From Euryodendron excelsum (Eukaryota > Streptophyta > Magnoliopsida > Ericales > Pentaphylacaceae), in the NCBI GenBank assembly GCA_033060915.1, contig CM065397.1, positions 12,941,001-13,005,000 of the forward strand: a stretch of 64,000 bases of DNA, written 5' to 3'. Position numbers and translations under genes: made by a program. Under the pieces are notes generated by a model. The model searched no databases. It worked only from the letters and a program-made list of their open reading frames with translations, and was not told the origin of the DNA. Shown piece by piece: positions 1 through 9,828 of the stretch; the stretch's first letter is position 1; each line of letters starts with the position of its first letter.

Positions 1-35
1 TTCCTTCTCATTGGTCCGCATTGGACAAGAGGTGA

Positions 36-1206
36 TTCTTTAGGCTAGTAAGTCAATTCTTTTGGGACGAGCCGTATTTGTTCAAATATTGCTCGGATCA
101 AGTTGTACGGCGATGTGTGCTGGATGAGGAATTTGAAAGTGTAATGAAATTTTGCCATTCTCATGCATGTGGGGGCCATTTCTCTTCGAAGAAAACCGTG
201 GCAAAAATTTTGCAAAGTGGACTCTATTGGCTGACTATGTTTAAAGATGTGCATTTATTTTGTGTGGCGTGTGATAGATGTCAAAGGCTCGGGAGCCTTT
301 CTAGGAAACACATGATGCCCCTTAACCTTATTATTGTTTTGGAGGTTTTTGATTGTTGGGGCATAGACTTCATGGGTCCATTTCCTAGTTCCTTTGGGTA
401 TCTTTATATCTTAGTGGCCATCGATTATGTTTCCAAATGGGTAGAGGCAATACCGACAAGAACCAATGACCACCAAGTTGTGGTCAAATTTTTCAAAGAA
501 TACATTTTTTCTCGGTTCGGTATGCCTCGGGCCATCATAGTGATGGTGGTTTCCATTTATGTAATAAGCCATTAGGGATACTCATGAGAAAATACAGCAT
601 CATTCACAAAGTTGGTTTACCATACCATCCCCAAACACAAGGCCAAGTCGAATTAGCCAACCGTGAAATCAAGACAATCTTGGAAAAGATGGTTAATCCG
701 TCTCGAAAAGATTGGTCTTTGCGCTTAATTGATGCATTGTGGGCCTATCGAACGGCCTACAAAACCATTCTAGGTGCCTCTCCGTACCGTCTTCTGTATG
801 GAAAAGCATGTCACCTCCCGGTTGAGGTTGAACATAAACCATATTGGGCTATTCGGCAATATAATTAGGGGTTGGGCGAAACCGGCGACCACCGGAAGCT
901 CCAATTGCATGAGCTAGATGAAATAAGAAATGATGCGTATGAAAATGCAAAAATTTCAAAGGCTAAAATGAAAGTCCGTCATGACCAACACATTCATCGC
1001 AAATCTTTTCATGTGGGTCAAAAAGTTCTTCTCTACAATTCCCGGTTGCATCTCTTTCCGGGAAAGCTACGGAGTAGATGGTCCGGCCCCTACCAAATTA
1101 GGGAAATCTTTCCCTATGGTACTATTGAGGTGCAAAATCTTAAGAATGGCACACCTTTCAAAGTCAATAGGTAACGGTTAAAGCCTTATTCTGAGCCCTT
1201 CTAAGG
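36..1206 (+). pseudogene. Athila-like Ty3/gypsy integrase, 3' end of pol (element A1)
   Basis: This is the integrase end of a plant gypsy polyprotein, which would insert element cDNA into the chromosome. The zinc-binding H2C2 motif is visible (two His, then CVACDRC near 265-290). The catalytic core follows with the first Asp in CWGIDFMGPFP (about 351-383). A one-base loss near 537-540 shifts the frame. The second Asp (SDGG) and the motif [10 protein letters not shown] with the catalytic Glu lie in the shifted frame (about 538-650). TAG at 866-868 interrupts the C-terminal part. The tail, with [14 protein letters not shown] and RWSGPY, is typical of the Athila branch. A TAA at 1172-1174 precedes a further RLKPY-like tail. 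The gene is dead by one frameshift and two stops. RT and protease would lie left of the window. Confidence 0.9.
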
Positions 1207-1317
1207 CAAGGTAGATTGTGTGGATCTTATTGATCCACCAATCTTTGCTTGATGATTGTCCCCTATGTGCTCCCGCCCTCCCGTGTTCTTGTCCCGGACT
1301 CTTTCGAGTTAGTCTTG

Positions 1318-1357
1318 CTTTGAGGACAATGCAATCTCTTAAGTGGGGGGTGGGGCG
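1318..1357 (+). other. Internal purine-rich tract after pol (second PPT-like site)
   Basis: A GAGGACAATGCAATC stretch is followed directly by AAGTGGGGGGTGGGG. The same pairing, a GAGGACAATGCAT-like sequence and then a G-run, occurs on the minus strand of two other elements at 46791-46825 and 11629-11665. It lies about 150 bp after the end of pol. The resemblance to the true polypurine tract before the LTRs suggests a second plus-strand priming site. That role is inferred. Confidence 0.5.
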
Positions 1358-1507
1358 AGCTTGTTTTGCGCTCTGTTTTTTTGTGTAAAGTGTATAGGTT
1401 GTTTTGTTTTCTTTTATTTCTTTTGCAGTTTTTGTTGTTTAATTTAGTGTTGGTTTAATCTATTAAGTTTTTTGGGTATTCCAGTGTATAAATCGAATTT
1501 TTGGAAT

Positions 1508-1738
1508 TTACCGTTTGGACGGTGCGTCCGAACGCGTTTGTCCGTTCGGATGGCGCGTCCGAATGCTTCATTTACCGTTCGGACGGTGAATTCGGACGGC
1601 CCATTTTGAAATAATTTCCCGTTCGGACGGTATCCAGACGCGCGTTAATCGGACCATTCAGACTCCTTTTTGATCGTTCGGACGGTGATTTCCCGTTCGG
1701 ACGGTGCGTCCGAACGGTATCCGGACGCACGTCGAACG
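1508..1738 (+). repeat. Cluster of CGTTCGGACGG / GTCCGAACG motifs
   Basis: About ten copies of a short, nearly self-complementary motif built from GTTCGGACGG and GTCCGAACG lie within 230 bp. Related motifs fill part of the A1 LTR (5165-5535) and the A2 LTR (9587-9790). Here the cluster lies between pol and the third ORF, just upstream of a TATA-like box. Confidence 0.7.
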
Positions 1739-1750
1739 CTTGGCGTCCCC

Positions 1751-1760
1751 TATTAATAGG
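1751..1760 (+). promoter_or_regulatory. TATA-like box upstream of the third ORF
   Basis: TATTAATAGG follows the palindrome cluster by about 15 bp and lies 217 bp before the ATG at 1977. In the A2 LTR, TATATAAGG stands in the same relation to a similar cluster. A separate transcript for the third ORF is plausible but inferred only from this layout. Confidence 0.35.
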
Positions 1761-1976
1761 CAGCGTCCGTATTGAGTTTAGACTCACTACAGACTCTATA
1801 CGGGGAGTTTTTGACTGTTTTGAGTGTTCCTGGACGATAGCGGAGCCCTGCCGGAGCCCGAGCACGTGCCCTTGACTCCTCCACCCTGTGTTTCACGCTT
1901 CCCTAGGTATTTCTGTATCTTTCCTCGCGTATTTTTATTCTTTACCTAGGAGACTTTGTAGGGTGTTTAGATAGTT

Positions 1977-3298
1977 ATGGCAGGCAGAGGGGCCCCCGGT
2001 GCCCTTCCTGCTAGCACAGCTGAGGCTGAGCCAGCCCCAGCCTTTGACGTCACACGTTTTGTGTCTGAGGATGCATTCAAGGCATTCTCTCAAACTTGGA
2101 TGAGGCGAGGTGTAGTGATTGAGTGCCAGATGGACCTAGAGCAGTTTAGGGGTCCTGGTTTTTTATGGGCTAAGGCCTTTGAGGCCCGGGGTTGGGTCCC
2201 TTTGACTACTGTCGAGGGAGATGCCATTTTTGTCTTGCTCACCGAGTTTATGGCGAACGTGTCAGCCTGTTGTGTTACCCCAGGACACGAGCAGATTACG
2301 TCCTGGGTTAGGGGGTTTGATATTGGGATCACCCCCGCCACTTTTGCAGAGGTGTATGGGCTGCCTAGGGTGGCAGACCCTCAGTATAGTTTCCCATCTA
2401 AGGGGGCCCTGGATGACTTCAGTGTTGTTTTTGACGAGGTTTGCCTCCAAGCACTGATTGGGGTTTGCGTCGACAGGTGGTGGTCAGCTCATTGCTACCG
2501 ATCTATGTCCCCTTGTATATTTTTTGTTGTCAGTCCGTCTACCCCATTGCTAGGCATTCTGAGGTTAAGAGGAGTAGGGCTAGTCTTTTGTGGGCTATTA
2601 GGGCGGGTAGGTCCATAGATCTTCCGTTATTTCAGTTTAGAGCCCTAGCAGAGGAGGTTACGCACCCGCGTGCTCAGGGATCCATACCTTTCGCAGTCCT
2701 TTTGACGCGAGTGATCGAGGCTACTTTCGGGGCCCCTGCTATTAGACTTCCTCATCTCCCACAGTCGAGGGAGCCCATTGGTAGATCTACCATTCAGCGG
2801 GGATTGAGATCTCACAGACTGCAACAGCAGCAGGAGCAGTTCCAGCCACAGCCACAGCCATAGCAGCATCATCAGCAACAGCAGCAGCCGGGACTTGCTA
2901 AGTCGGATCTTGCTGACCCGGATCAGTACGACCCCGATATTCATCAGCATCAGCAGCACTTTCAGCCGCCACCGATGCCCGATCCGACATTGCAGATGCT
3001 TGAGCAGATGCGGCAGACCTTAGATATGTTAGCTGCGAGATCAGCACAGTAGTCTGTCGACATTGCTAGGCTGGAGGCTGCCCATGCAGCTCATTTTGCA
3101 GCACTTGAGGGCCAGATCCGAGCCCAGTCTGAGCAAAGTACTGCATTCCAGGGCCTGATCCGAGCCCAGTTCGAGCAGATCACCGCACTTCAGGGTCAGA
3201 CCCGGGGCCAGACCAGGATTATAGAGGAGCTTTTTGTTGAGGTCCGGGCCCTTAGGTCTGCTGTTGCACCGCCTCCAGATGACGATGGAGATGATTGA
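1977..3298 (+). pseudogene. Third ORF of Athila-like element A1 (plant transposon-protein type), decayed
   Basis: The product is about 440 residues, downstream of pol, where Athila elements carry an env-position gene. The start is ATG 1977, followed by an Ala/Pro-rich leader. The conserved part includes RGWVPL (near residue 71), LLTEFMANV (87-95), SWVRGFDIGIT (109-119) and VYGLPR (126-131). A one-base shift near 2447-2455 moves the rest (RASLLWAIRAGRSIDLP, then GSIPFAVLLTRVIE) into another frame. The C-terminus is Gln-rich (about 2818-2900), then coiled-coil-like (about 3065-3250), ending in an acidic tail at TGA 3296. Internal stops TAG 2861 and TAG 3050 both fall where CAG is expected. It matches the A2 copy at 6579-7644 block by block. 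Membership in the family annotated as a putative plant transposon protein domain is from memory. Function is unknown. Confidence 0.8.
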
Positions 3299-5007
3299 TA
3301 GTTTAGGATTGTGATGCATTTTTGTACACACATAGCATATCATTGTATCAGATTTTGTACATTGTTTTGATATAGTGTATATTGTTTTGATATAATGGAT
3401 TATATTTTGACATTCCTTTACTGTACATCATTTACTTTTGTATCCCCTTGTTCTTTATCTTGTATTGTTGGATGTTTTAGCTACAGGTGTTCACAGATTT
3501 TGGTTTATGTTACCCGCCTGTACCATTTTGATGGGGATTTTGGTAGTGTATGATATCAGTTTCAGTCTTCATTTCTCTCACACATCTTTTTACATCTCTT
3601 ATTATGTATGTTTAGCTAGCTTTTGCGATTGATGCGTTGACTCATTTTTGATGCACTATAACGCTGTTTTTGACATTAAAACCCGACTTAGATTGAGATG
3701 GACTCGTTTTCTTACTTTTAACTCCATGGAGAGTGCTTGATTCATGCATTGGTAGAAATTTATACACCGTTCACATGAGTTATGCTTTGCAACATTTTTT
3801 TGTTACTCTACATTGCATTTTCGTCCATACTTAGTGGAGATTGTCACCTTGTGAGCTTTAGAGCGTTTACTGTCTTTTTGAGAGTCTACATTTACTCAAG
3901 GATTGATCTTTCATCCTCATTTCTCTTGAATAACTTCTTTATGCTTGCTTTTGGGTTATAAGATAAATTCTGATCTTGGGATTGACACTTTTACTATGTG
4001 GAATATTATAATTTGGCATCTTTATGTAATTCTAAGCCCATTTCCTTCTTGATAGTCATTATCCTTTTTGTCTTTCACCATATAACCCATTTATCATTTC
4101 ATTTTTTTTTCACCAACTTCTTTCTCGAAAGATATCATTGAAATTTTTGTATTCCATATCTTTATTCTTTACTATGTTGGGAAGCGAAAATAGCAAAAAT
4201 AAAAAATAAAAAAAATAAAAAAAAAGAGAAGAAGAAGAAGAAAAAAAGAAAAGAAAAAGAAGAGTAAAAGAAAAGAAAAAAAAAAGAGTGGGTTTATGAT
4301 ATAAAAAAAAAATATATATATATATATATATAAGAAGAAGAAGAAGTGGCATCAAAGTTATAGAGGAGTAAAAAAAAAATGTGTCTTTGTTGTTCGGATC
4401 TTTGGGTATATAACAAGGGAGTTGGATATGATATCTTTCCATCACCTCATTGTCATGTGATGTGTTTGTTTTTATCTCTCCTCATTCCTACTTTACCTCC
4501 TCGCCTTCCAAATGACTTAATCGATCCAAAGATGCTTCATTATAATTTTCATTAGAGTAAAAGTTCTATTTTGTCAATTCTTTGAATCATTGTACATCTA
4601 TGAACATTCTTTTAGGAAGTTATGCCCGGGCATACACTTACATATTGTCCGGTTCTTTATTTTGGATATCTTCACCTGTTTTGCCTTGTACATTTACTCT
4701 ATTGTTGAACATATCATTGTGTGAACTTTGTGGGTCTTTCATTCCGAGTGTATGCCCAGTGAGGATTGAATCAAAACTTTACGGTTTGAAAGTGCATAAT
4801 TGAGTTCCTTATATGTTGCTTAGCATTGGCTTATCAAGCACACACGCACAAACTTCTCTAGTATATGAATTTTTGCATAAACTCCTATATGTGTTTGAGG
4901 TTTGAGATGCGTCCATTGATATCTTGAGTGGGTTGTGCATGTTTTGTGTCTTTTATCGTCTTTAATTATTTCCTTTCTATAATACATTTTTGCTAGGGAC
5001 TAGTAAA
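3299..5007 (+). other. Long 3' non-coding region of element A1
   Basis: No supported gene is present. The region shares blocks with the 3' regions of A2, C, B and the array at 41-50 kb. These include a stretch around 3840-3960 reading like TTGTGAGCTTTAGAGCG and ACATTTACTCAAGGATTG, a purine-rich tract (4188-4330), and the sequence TTTTGCTAGGGACTAGTAAA just before the polypurine tract. Short ORFs here do not line up between copies. Confidence 0.6.
4188..4378 (+). repeat. Purine-rich low-complexity tract with an (AT)n run
   Basis: Nearly 150 bp of A and G with few pyrimidines, then about 24 bp of alternating AT (4309-4332) and a short GAA run. Equivalent purine tracts lie at the same relative place in A2 (8540-8645), C (16735-16840) and, as pyrimidine tracts on the opposite strand, in B (10655-10745) and the array (45985-46165). 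Confidence 0.75.
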
Positions 5008-5025
5008 AACTAAGTTGGGGGGTGT
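5008..5025 (+). other. Polypurine tract of element A1
   Basis: AACTAAGTTGGGGGGTGT-type sequence lies immediately before the LTR that starts with TGATTCC. It is the expected plus-strand DNA primer site. Nearly the same tract precedes the LTRs of A2, C and the minus-strand array. Confidence 0.8.
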
Positions 5026-6578
5026 TGATTCCACTCTAAAAGTATAATCTTTGTCCCCTAACTAAGTGTTTGATAGCCTCTATATGGGTATTAGTATAGA
5101 TTTTTAGCAATAAACTGATCTAAAGTGTTTTTTATATGTATTGTAGGTTTTTGATGATAAAATGGTGGAAAAAGGGCTTAAAGAGAAGAAGACCATCCGG
5201 ACGGACCGTTTGGACAGTTAAACCGTTTGGACAGTGCGTTCGGACGGCCAAATTGCCGTTTGGACGCCCCGTTCAGATTGGCGAATTACTGTTCAGACGG
5301 TGCGACGGACATGAGAGTTCCAGAGTCTATATTTCCCGTCCAAAGCCATTCCAGAGGCGATATTTTCCGTCCAAAGTAGTTCCAGAGTCGTCTTTTTCCG
5401 TTCGAAGAATTACAGAGCCGAGTTTCCTCGTCCGAAGACCATCCGAACGGTGAAATAACCGTCCAAACGGTTATGGCACCGTCCGGACGGTGCGTCCGGA
5501 CGCACTCTGACGCACTTTGGATGCACTTCGGACGGTGAGCGCAGATTTGCCCTACAACCCAACAGTCGAAGAAAAAACGGAGATATATTAGAGTTTAGGT
5601 GTTTTGTTGCGGGTAGAGAGGGAGAATAGGGGAAAATGATGTATTTTGCTTAGATTTACTTTACTTTGTTGTATTTAGGGATTTGAGAAGTATTTAGATA
5701 GATTTTTTGGGTTGGTTTAGTGTAATCTCTTACATTTTTCACATTTCAATATATATACACTTTTGGTTTAAAGTCAAGATGTTGTCTCTACTCTTTGGAA
5801 AGCTTTCAACCATGGATTCTTCAAGCTAAACTCATTGTTTGGGAGCAAATGTGAAGATCTACCAAAGAATGCATGGAAAATGAAAGGGGAGTTCTTGAAT
5901 CTTGTTGAATATCTATTTTGTTTATTTCTCTCTAATTATATTGGAATTAATTGTTGTAGAAATCTTGGATCTATAATCATAGTTAATAACATGTGATTTA
6001 TTTCTAAAGAACCCATAATTTGTGATAAAACTTAATTCCAACATAATTAGAGATCCCTAAAATTTCAAAACTAAACTTTCCGAATCAAGGGCCTTTGGAC
6101 GGTTTTTGATTTGAGTTAACCCAAACTCCCCCTTTCAAATTCCATGCTAGAATTGGTAGATTGGAACATTTGAACCCAAACCCCCTTCTTTAACTAAGTC
6201 AAATCTCTACTTGTGCTCATTTGGAATTCCGGTTAAATTTAGAGTTAATTTAGTTATTATTGTGATTGTTGTAGTAGAATGTTCATAATTGTCAGTTTAC
6301 TTTAGCTAGAATCAAGTTGTAGGTTTCAATTTAATTTCAATTGTTCGTCTAGTCGCTAGTAAACCAAACCCTCAAACATCAAAAGATTTTCGGTTAATTT
6401 TAGCTAATATAGCAATCGATTTCCCTCTTGGTTTGCGGTTGCAATTTGAATATATTTCTAAACTCTACTCGTTCCTATTGCTAAATTGGCACAGGTCTCT
6501 TGGGAGAACACGATAGTGGGAGTACGCCACTTAAACTACAAGCACCCCCATCGCGGTGAGCGTGGAAGGGACGAGTCA
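5026..6578 (+). mobile_element. 3' LTR of Athila-like element A1
   Basis: The LTR (1553 bp) starts TGATTCCACTCTAAAAG right after the polypurine tract and ends GACGAGTCA, like the array LTRs, which end GAGTCA. It holds a palindrome-motif cluster (5165-5535) and, near its end, CTTGGGAGAACACGATAG, shared with other Athila-like LTR ends. No primer-binding site follows. Instead the sequence enters the third ORF of A2 directly, so this is a true 3' LTR inserted into A2. The matching 5' end and target duplication (expected AGGGT, 6579-6583) would lie left of the window. Confidence 0.8.
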
Positions 6579-7644
6579 AGGGTTCCCTAGAGAGTGGGAG
6601 TTCGCTCTCCATGCTTTTAGGGGTGGTATTTATCGCTGGGAGGAGGAGTTTGTTAGGAGAGAGTGGACTCCATTGGCTCGCTTCCAAGGGTCTTGTGTAT
6701 TTATGTTGATCACCGAGTTCATAGCGAACATCTGTATAGCTAGTACCACTCCGGGGCATGAGGTGATTGAGTCATGGGTCAGAGGGCATGTGGTTAGGAT
6801 TACTCTGAGCACGTTTGCCAAGGTGTATCAACTACCCAGACTTGCTGAGGCGCAGTTTAGTTACCTAGCTGAGGGGGCGCCGGATTTTGATGTTATATCC
6901 GATGAGGTATGCGTTGAGGGGACACATTGGGTGGGTAGACGTCAGTTGCCCGTGAGAGTGCTTACACGGCGTTACTGGTCATTGTTCTTATTTTCTTGTC
7001 ATTCGCTTCTACCGATTACACATCACACTGAGGTGAGTCAGGCGAGAGCAACTCTTCTGTGGGCTATAGGTACTCAGAGATCGATTGACCTACCGAGATT
7101 CATGTTTATGGCATTATACACCGAGTATGCATTTCCTAGAGCACAGGGGGCCATTCCTTTTGGTTGTCTGCTCTCGTTTGTGATAGAGGAGGCTGGGGTC
7201 GATATTGTCCTAGGATTACTCCAGGTGCAGCAGGTGTCTGCTATTCACGCGTCGAGTGTGAGACGTTTAGAGGGACATTTACCTTCCCCACCAAAGCCAC
7301 CAGAGGGAGCTCAGCCTGTAGAGCAGCCAAAGGAGCAGCAGGGTCAGGTTCCGAGCATGTAGCTTCTGTTGGAGAGACTTGAGCAGCAGCCTCAGACTTT
7401 GGAAGCTCAGGGAGTTATTTTAGAGCAGCAGAGCTAGGCCCTTGTACAGCAGGGACTTATGCTTGAGCGGATTGAGGCTGCCTTGGTCAAGAGAGCAATT
7501 GTGCAGGAGCAGCATACGGATCATGTGACGATGTTAGAGGGTCGGATCCGTGCCCAGCAAACCACCCTTGATCAGATGATGGTGTTAGTTCGGCGTTTGG
7601 ATCATCGGATGCATCCACCGTTAGCTGGGGATGACGAGGGGTAG
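6579..7644 (+). pseudogene. Third ORF of Athila-like element A2, N-terminus cut by A1
   Basis: This is a relative of the A1 third ORF. Shared blocks are REWTPL, LITEFIANI, TTPGHEVIESWVRG, RITLSTFAKVYQLPRL, SDEVCVEG, RATLLWAIGTQRSIDLPRF and GAIPFGCLLSFVIEEAG. A Pro/Gln-rich linker and a Gln/Leu-rich coiled-coil region follow, and the frame ends at TAG 7642-7644. Internal stops TAG 7360 and TAG 7435 sit in Gln-rich context where CAG is expected. The first 50-60 residues are missing because the A1 LTR ends at 6578. An apparent ATG upstream is LTR sequence. This copy is unshifted where A1 has its frameshift, which helps locate that lesion. Confidence 0.8.
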
Positions 7645-7834
7645 TGTTTAGATACTGTGATTGTTCATGTTCTTATCATCTTGTGTATCTAAAACTCATT
7701 TTTCATATTAGTGGATACATGTTTCGTGTTATTTTGTTTATGTGTCGATATTTTGTTATTCTTATTTATTATGCTTTGAATTTTGTCATGTTTTATGGAT
7801 TGGTCTCACGTGTAGCAATATGTTGATTACTCTT

Positions 7835-8017
7835 CAGACACTTGAGTTCTTCGGTAAATGTTTGATGTATCATATGGTTCGGTACTTTGGTGTGTATTCC
7901 TCACATTTTTTCATATACTCTTTATGTTTATTATTACAATTGGAAGTATTGGGGATTATCTTGAGGAACCATATCTATATTTATGTCAATGCGCTTATGA
8001 TGTCAAGGATACTTTGA
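7835..8017 (+). other. Small conserved reading frame in the A2 3' region
   Basis: About 55 residues with a hydrophobic middle (FFIYSLCLLLQLEVLGIIL) can be read here. The inverted element B encodes nearly the same peptide at 11255-11455. By eye the two copies differ at about nine sites, roughly five synonymous and four not. That is too few to show selection. There is no convincing start context. It could be a small membrane peptide or simply conserved non-coding DNA. Confidence 0.25.
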
Positions 8018-9234
8018 GTCTGGCCTTCAACTAAGTTTGAGTTGATTATTGATTCACCTTAGATGTTATGATGAATTGTAAGTTTTTGTCATAAACTTAT
8101 TATAAGAGAAAGTTTACGTTGTTGTGCACTAGTATGTTATATGATCTTTTTATGTTTCTCACTTGTACATGCATGTCCTTGTAAGGTAGAGATTTTATAC
8201 CTTGTGAGTTTTAGAGCCTATTTATCGCCTTTTGAGAGTGATTTACATTTACTCAAGATTATTTTATTGATCTTCATTCATTGAATAGCTTCATTATGCT
8301 TGATTTTGGTTTACATGTTGAGTATTAGTTGGAGTTATTGACGTCTTATACACTCTTGAAGTTTTAATTTGATATGGTTTTCGGATTATAAAAGTAGTGA
8401 CAATTTCATTCCATTGAGCCATTCATGTTTATATTTTTTTCTTGATATTCGTATACACATGAGCTTAAAAGTTTGTCAATGCTAAATTTTAGAGTTGGTG
8501 CATTGCTTATGTATTGGTGAAGTTAAAAGTGTATGGAATCGAAAAAAAAAAGTAAAGAAAAGAAATGGATGAAAAGGAGTTGAAAAAAGGTTGAAAAGAA
8601 AAAGAAAAAAAATTTCAAATGAAAAGAAGTGAAGGAAATTGAAAAGTCCAAGATTATTGTAACATTGAGAATCGGGAAGTGTGTGTTTATTATCCATCAT
8701 GTATAGTGCGTAATGCATATGTTAAGTTTCGTTATTTCTTCTTTTGTCCCCATTCTTGACTTTTCTTTTACATGGCCGCAATATCCAAAATTATATGAAT
8801 CTTTAATTCAATTATGTATAAGTTATCAATGTCAATTCTTTAATTGTGCTTAAACAGTAAATGTTCGTTCATGAAGCTATGCCAAGTCGATACACCTATA
8901 ATTTATCGGTTTTTGATTATTGGAATTGCTCTCTTGCATGTCTTGTATATTTACTTTTAAAATGAGCTTTCCATTGAGAGACCCTGTGTGTTCATGTTCA
9001 AAGTTGAGTGTATGCCTTGTGGGACTTGGGTTGAAGCATAAATGACATAATTATGTGAGTTATGAGACATTAGAGTTATATGCCATTGGTAGTACACTTT
9101 AATGTATTCTATTTCTTCGATGTTTTATGCCTTTACTTTGCGCTGACTTATGATCTAGGTGCATTGAGACTTGACTTAAATGAGGTTAATACATATTTCA
9201 TGTTCTTTGATATCATATTGACATTACATGGATA

Positions 9235-9390
9235 GATGTTTGTGGGTATTCATCACTATCAGCCCTCACGAGACACCACTTGTCCTTTAAGGGTAACCTA
9301 AGGGTTTAAAGGCTTGGTGCATATGCTAAATACACTCGTGACTCCCACAAAAGTGGAGATAAGTTCTTAGAGTTAATATTTTGCTAGAGA
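9235..9390 (+). other. Conserved block with a small hairpin upstream of the PPT
   Basis: The block contains ACGAG-ACACCA-CTTGT (9268-9283), a 5-bp stem with a 6-base loop and one G-T pair. It is followed by GGGTAACCTAAGGGTTTAAAG and ends in the TTTTGCTAGAGACTAGC inverted repeat. Element C has ACGAG-ACATCA-CTCGT (17460-17475) and the array has the same stem (45301-45316), so the stem survives sequence change. Confidence 0.45.
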
Positions 9391-9397
9391 CTAGCAA

Positions 9398-9415
9398 AAG
9401 CTTAGTTGGGGGGTG
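9398..9415 (+). other. Polypurine tract of element A2
   Basis: AAGCTTAGTTGGGGGGTG directly precedes the LTR start TGATTGTACTC. It serves as plus-strand primer in gypsy elements. Confidence 0.8.
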
Positions 9416-9586
9416 TGATTGTACTCTAAAAGTGCAATTTATATGCCTTAATTAGCTATTTGTTAGTTTGGTATTATGTTTAATTGTGTTAATTTTAATC
9501 ATAATTCGTACTAACTTAGGTTTATGTTTATTTTCAGGAATCCTAGCTAAAAAAAGGATTAATTCGCGCTGAAACAGAATAGGCGT

Positions 9587-9790
9587 TCGAAAGGCATTTG
9601 AACGGTCCTGAAGAGCGTTCGAATGGTATACAAAAGCGTTCAAACGGTACGTCGAACGGTCTCACGTCAAATTCAGGTTCGAAGTGCGTTCGATAGATTC
9701 AAATAGCAGGTTTTCCCGTTCGAAGTGTGTTCGAAGCAGCGTTCGAACAGTCTCCGTGGCGTTTGAATGGTTCCTTAGGCATTCGAACAG
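9587..9790 (+). repeat. GTTCGAACG motif cluster in the A2 LTR
   Basis: Roughly a dozen GTTCGAA / GTTCGAACGGT variants occur in 200 bp, ending about 30 bp before the TATA box. The core TTCGAA is a perfect palindrome. A related inverted cluster is at 14280-14535. Confidence 0.75.
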
Positions 9791-9818
9791 TTGTCTGATC
9801 CTGCACAGACTTGGAAGC

Positions 9819-9828
9819 CTATATAAGG
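9819..9828 (+). promoter_or_regulatory. TATA box of the A2 LTR promoter
   Basis: CTATATAAGG in an otherwise GC-moderate stretch, about 400 bp into the LTR and just downstream of the palindrome cluster, is where an LTR RNA polymerase II promoter is expected. Confidence 0.6.

Larger units (their letters stand above)
7645..9397 (+). other. 3' non-coding region of element A2
   Basis: This is the most complete version of the 3' region in the window. In order it has a small conserved reading frame (7835-8017), the block TTTTATACCTTGTGAGTTTTAGAGCC with ATTTATCGCCTTTTGAGAG (about 8190-8260), a purine tract (8540-8645), a block around 8865-9010, and a block before the polypurine tract (9235-9390) with a small hairpin. 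The same order is seen in C and, reversed, in the array. Confidence 0.65.

Noticed and set aside
1341..1976. An LTR between integrase and third ORF, ending element A1 at 1341
   Set aside because: No TGATT start follows the G-run, no LTR end or primer site precedes 1977, and the third ORF and later LTR fit one continuous element.
4110..4445. A minus-strand frame of over 100 codons rich in Phe, Leu and Ser
   Set aside because: It is the reverse of the purine-rich tract and an (AT)n run. Low-complexity DNA produces it and no other copy keeps it.
6556..6578. ATG at 6556 as the true start of the A2 third ORF
   Set aside because: It lies in the A1 LTR. The natural N-terminus was separated by the insertion.
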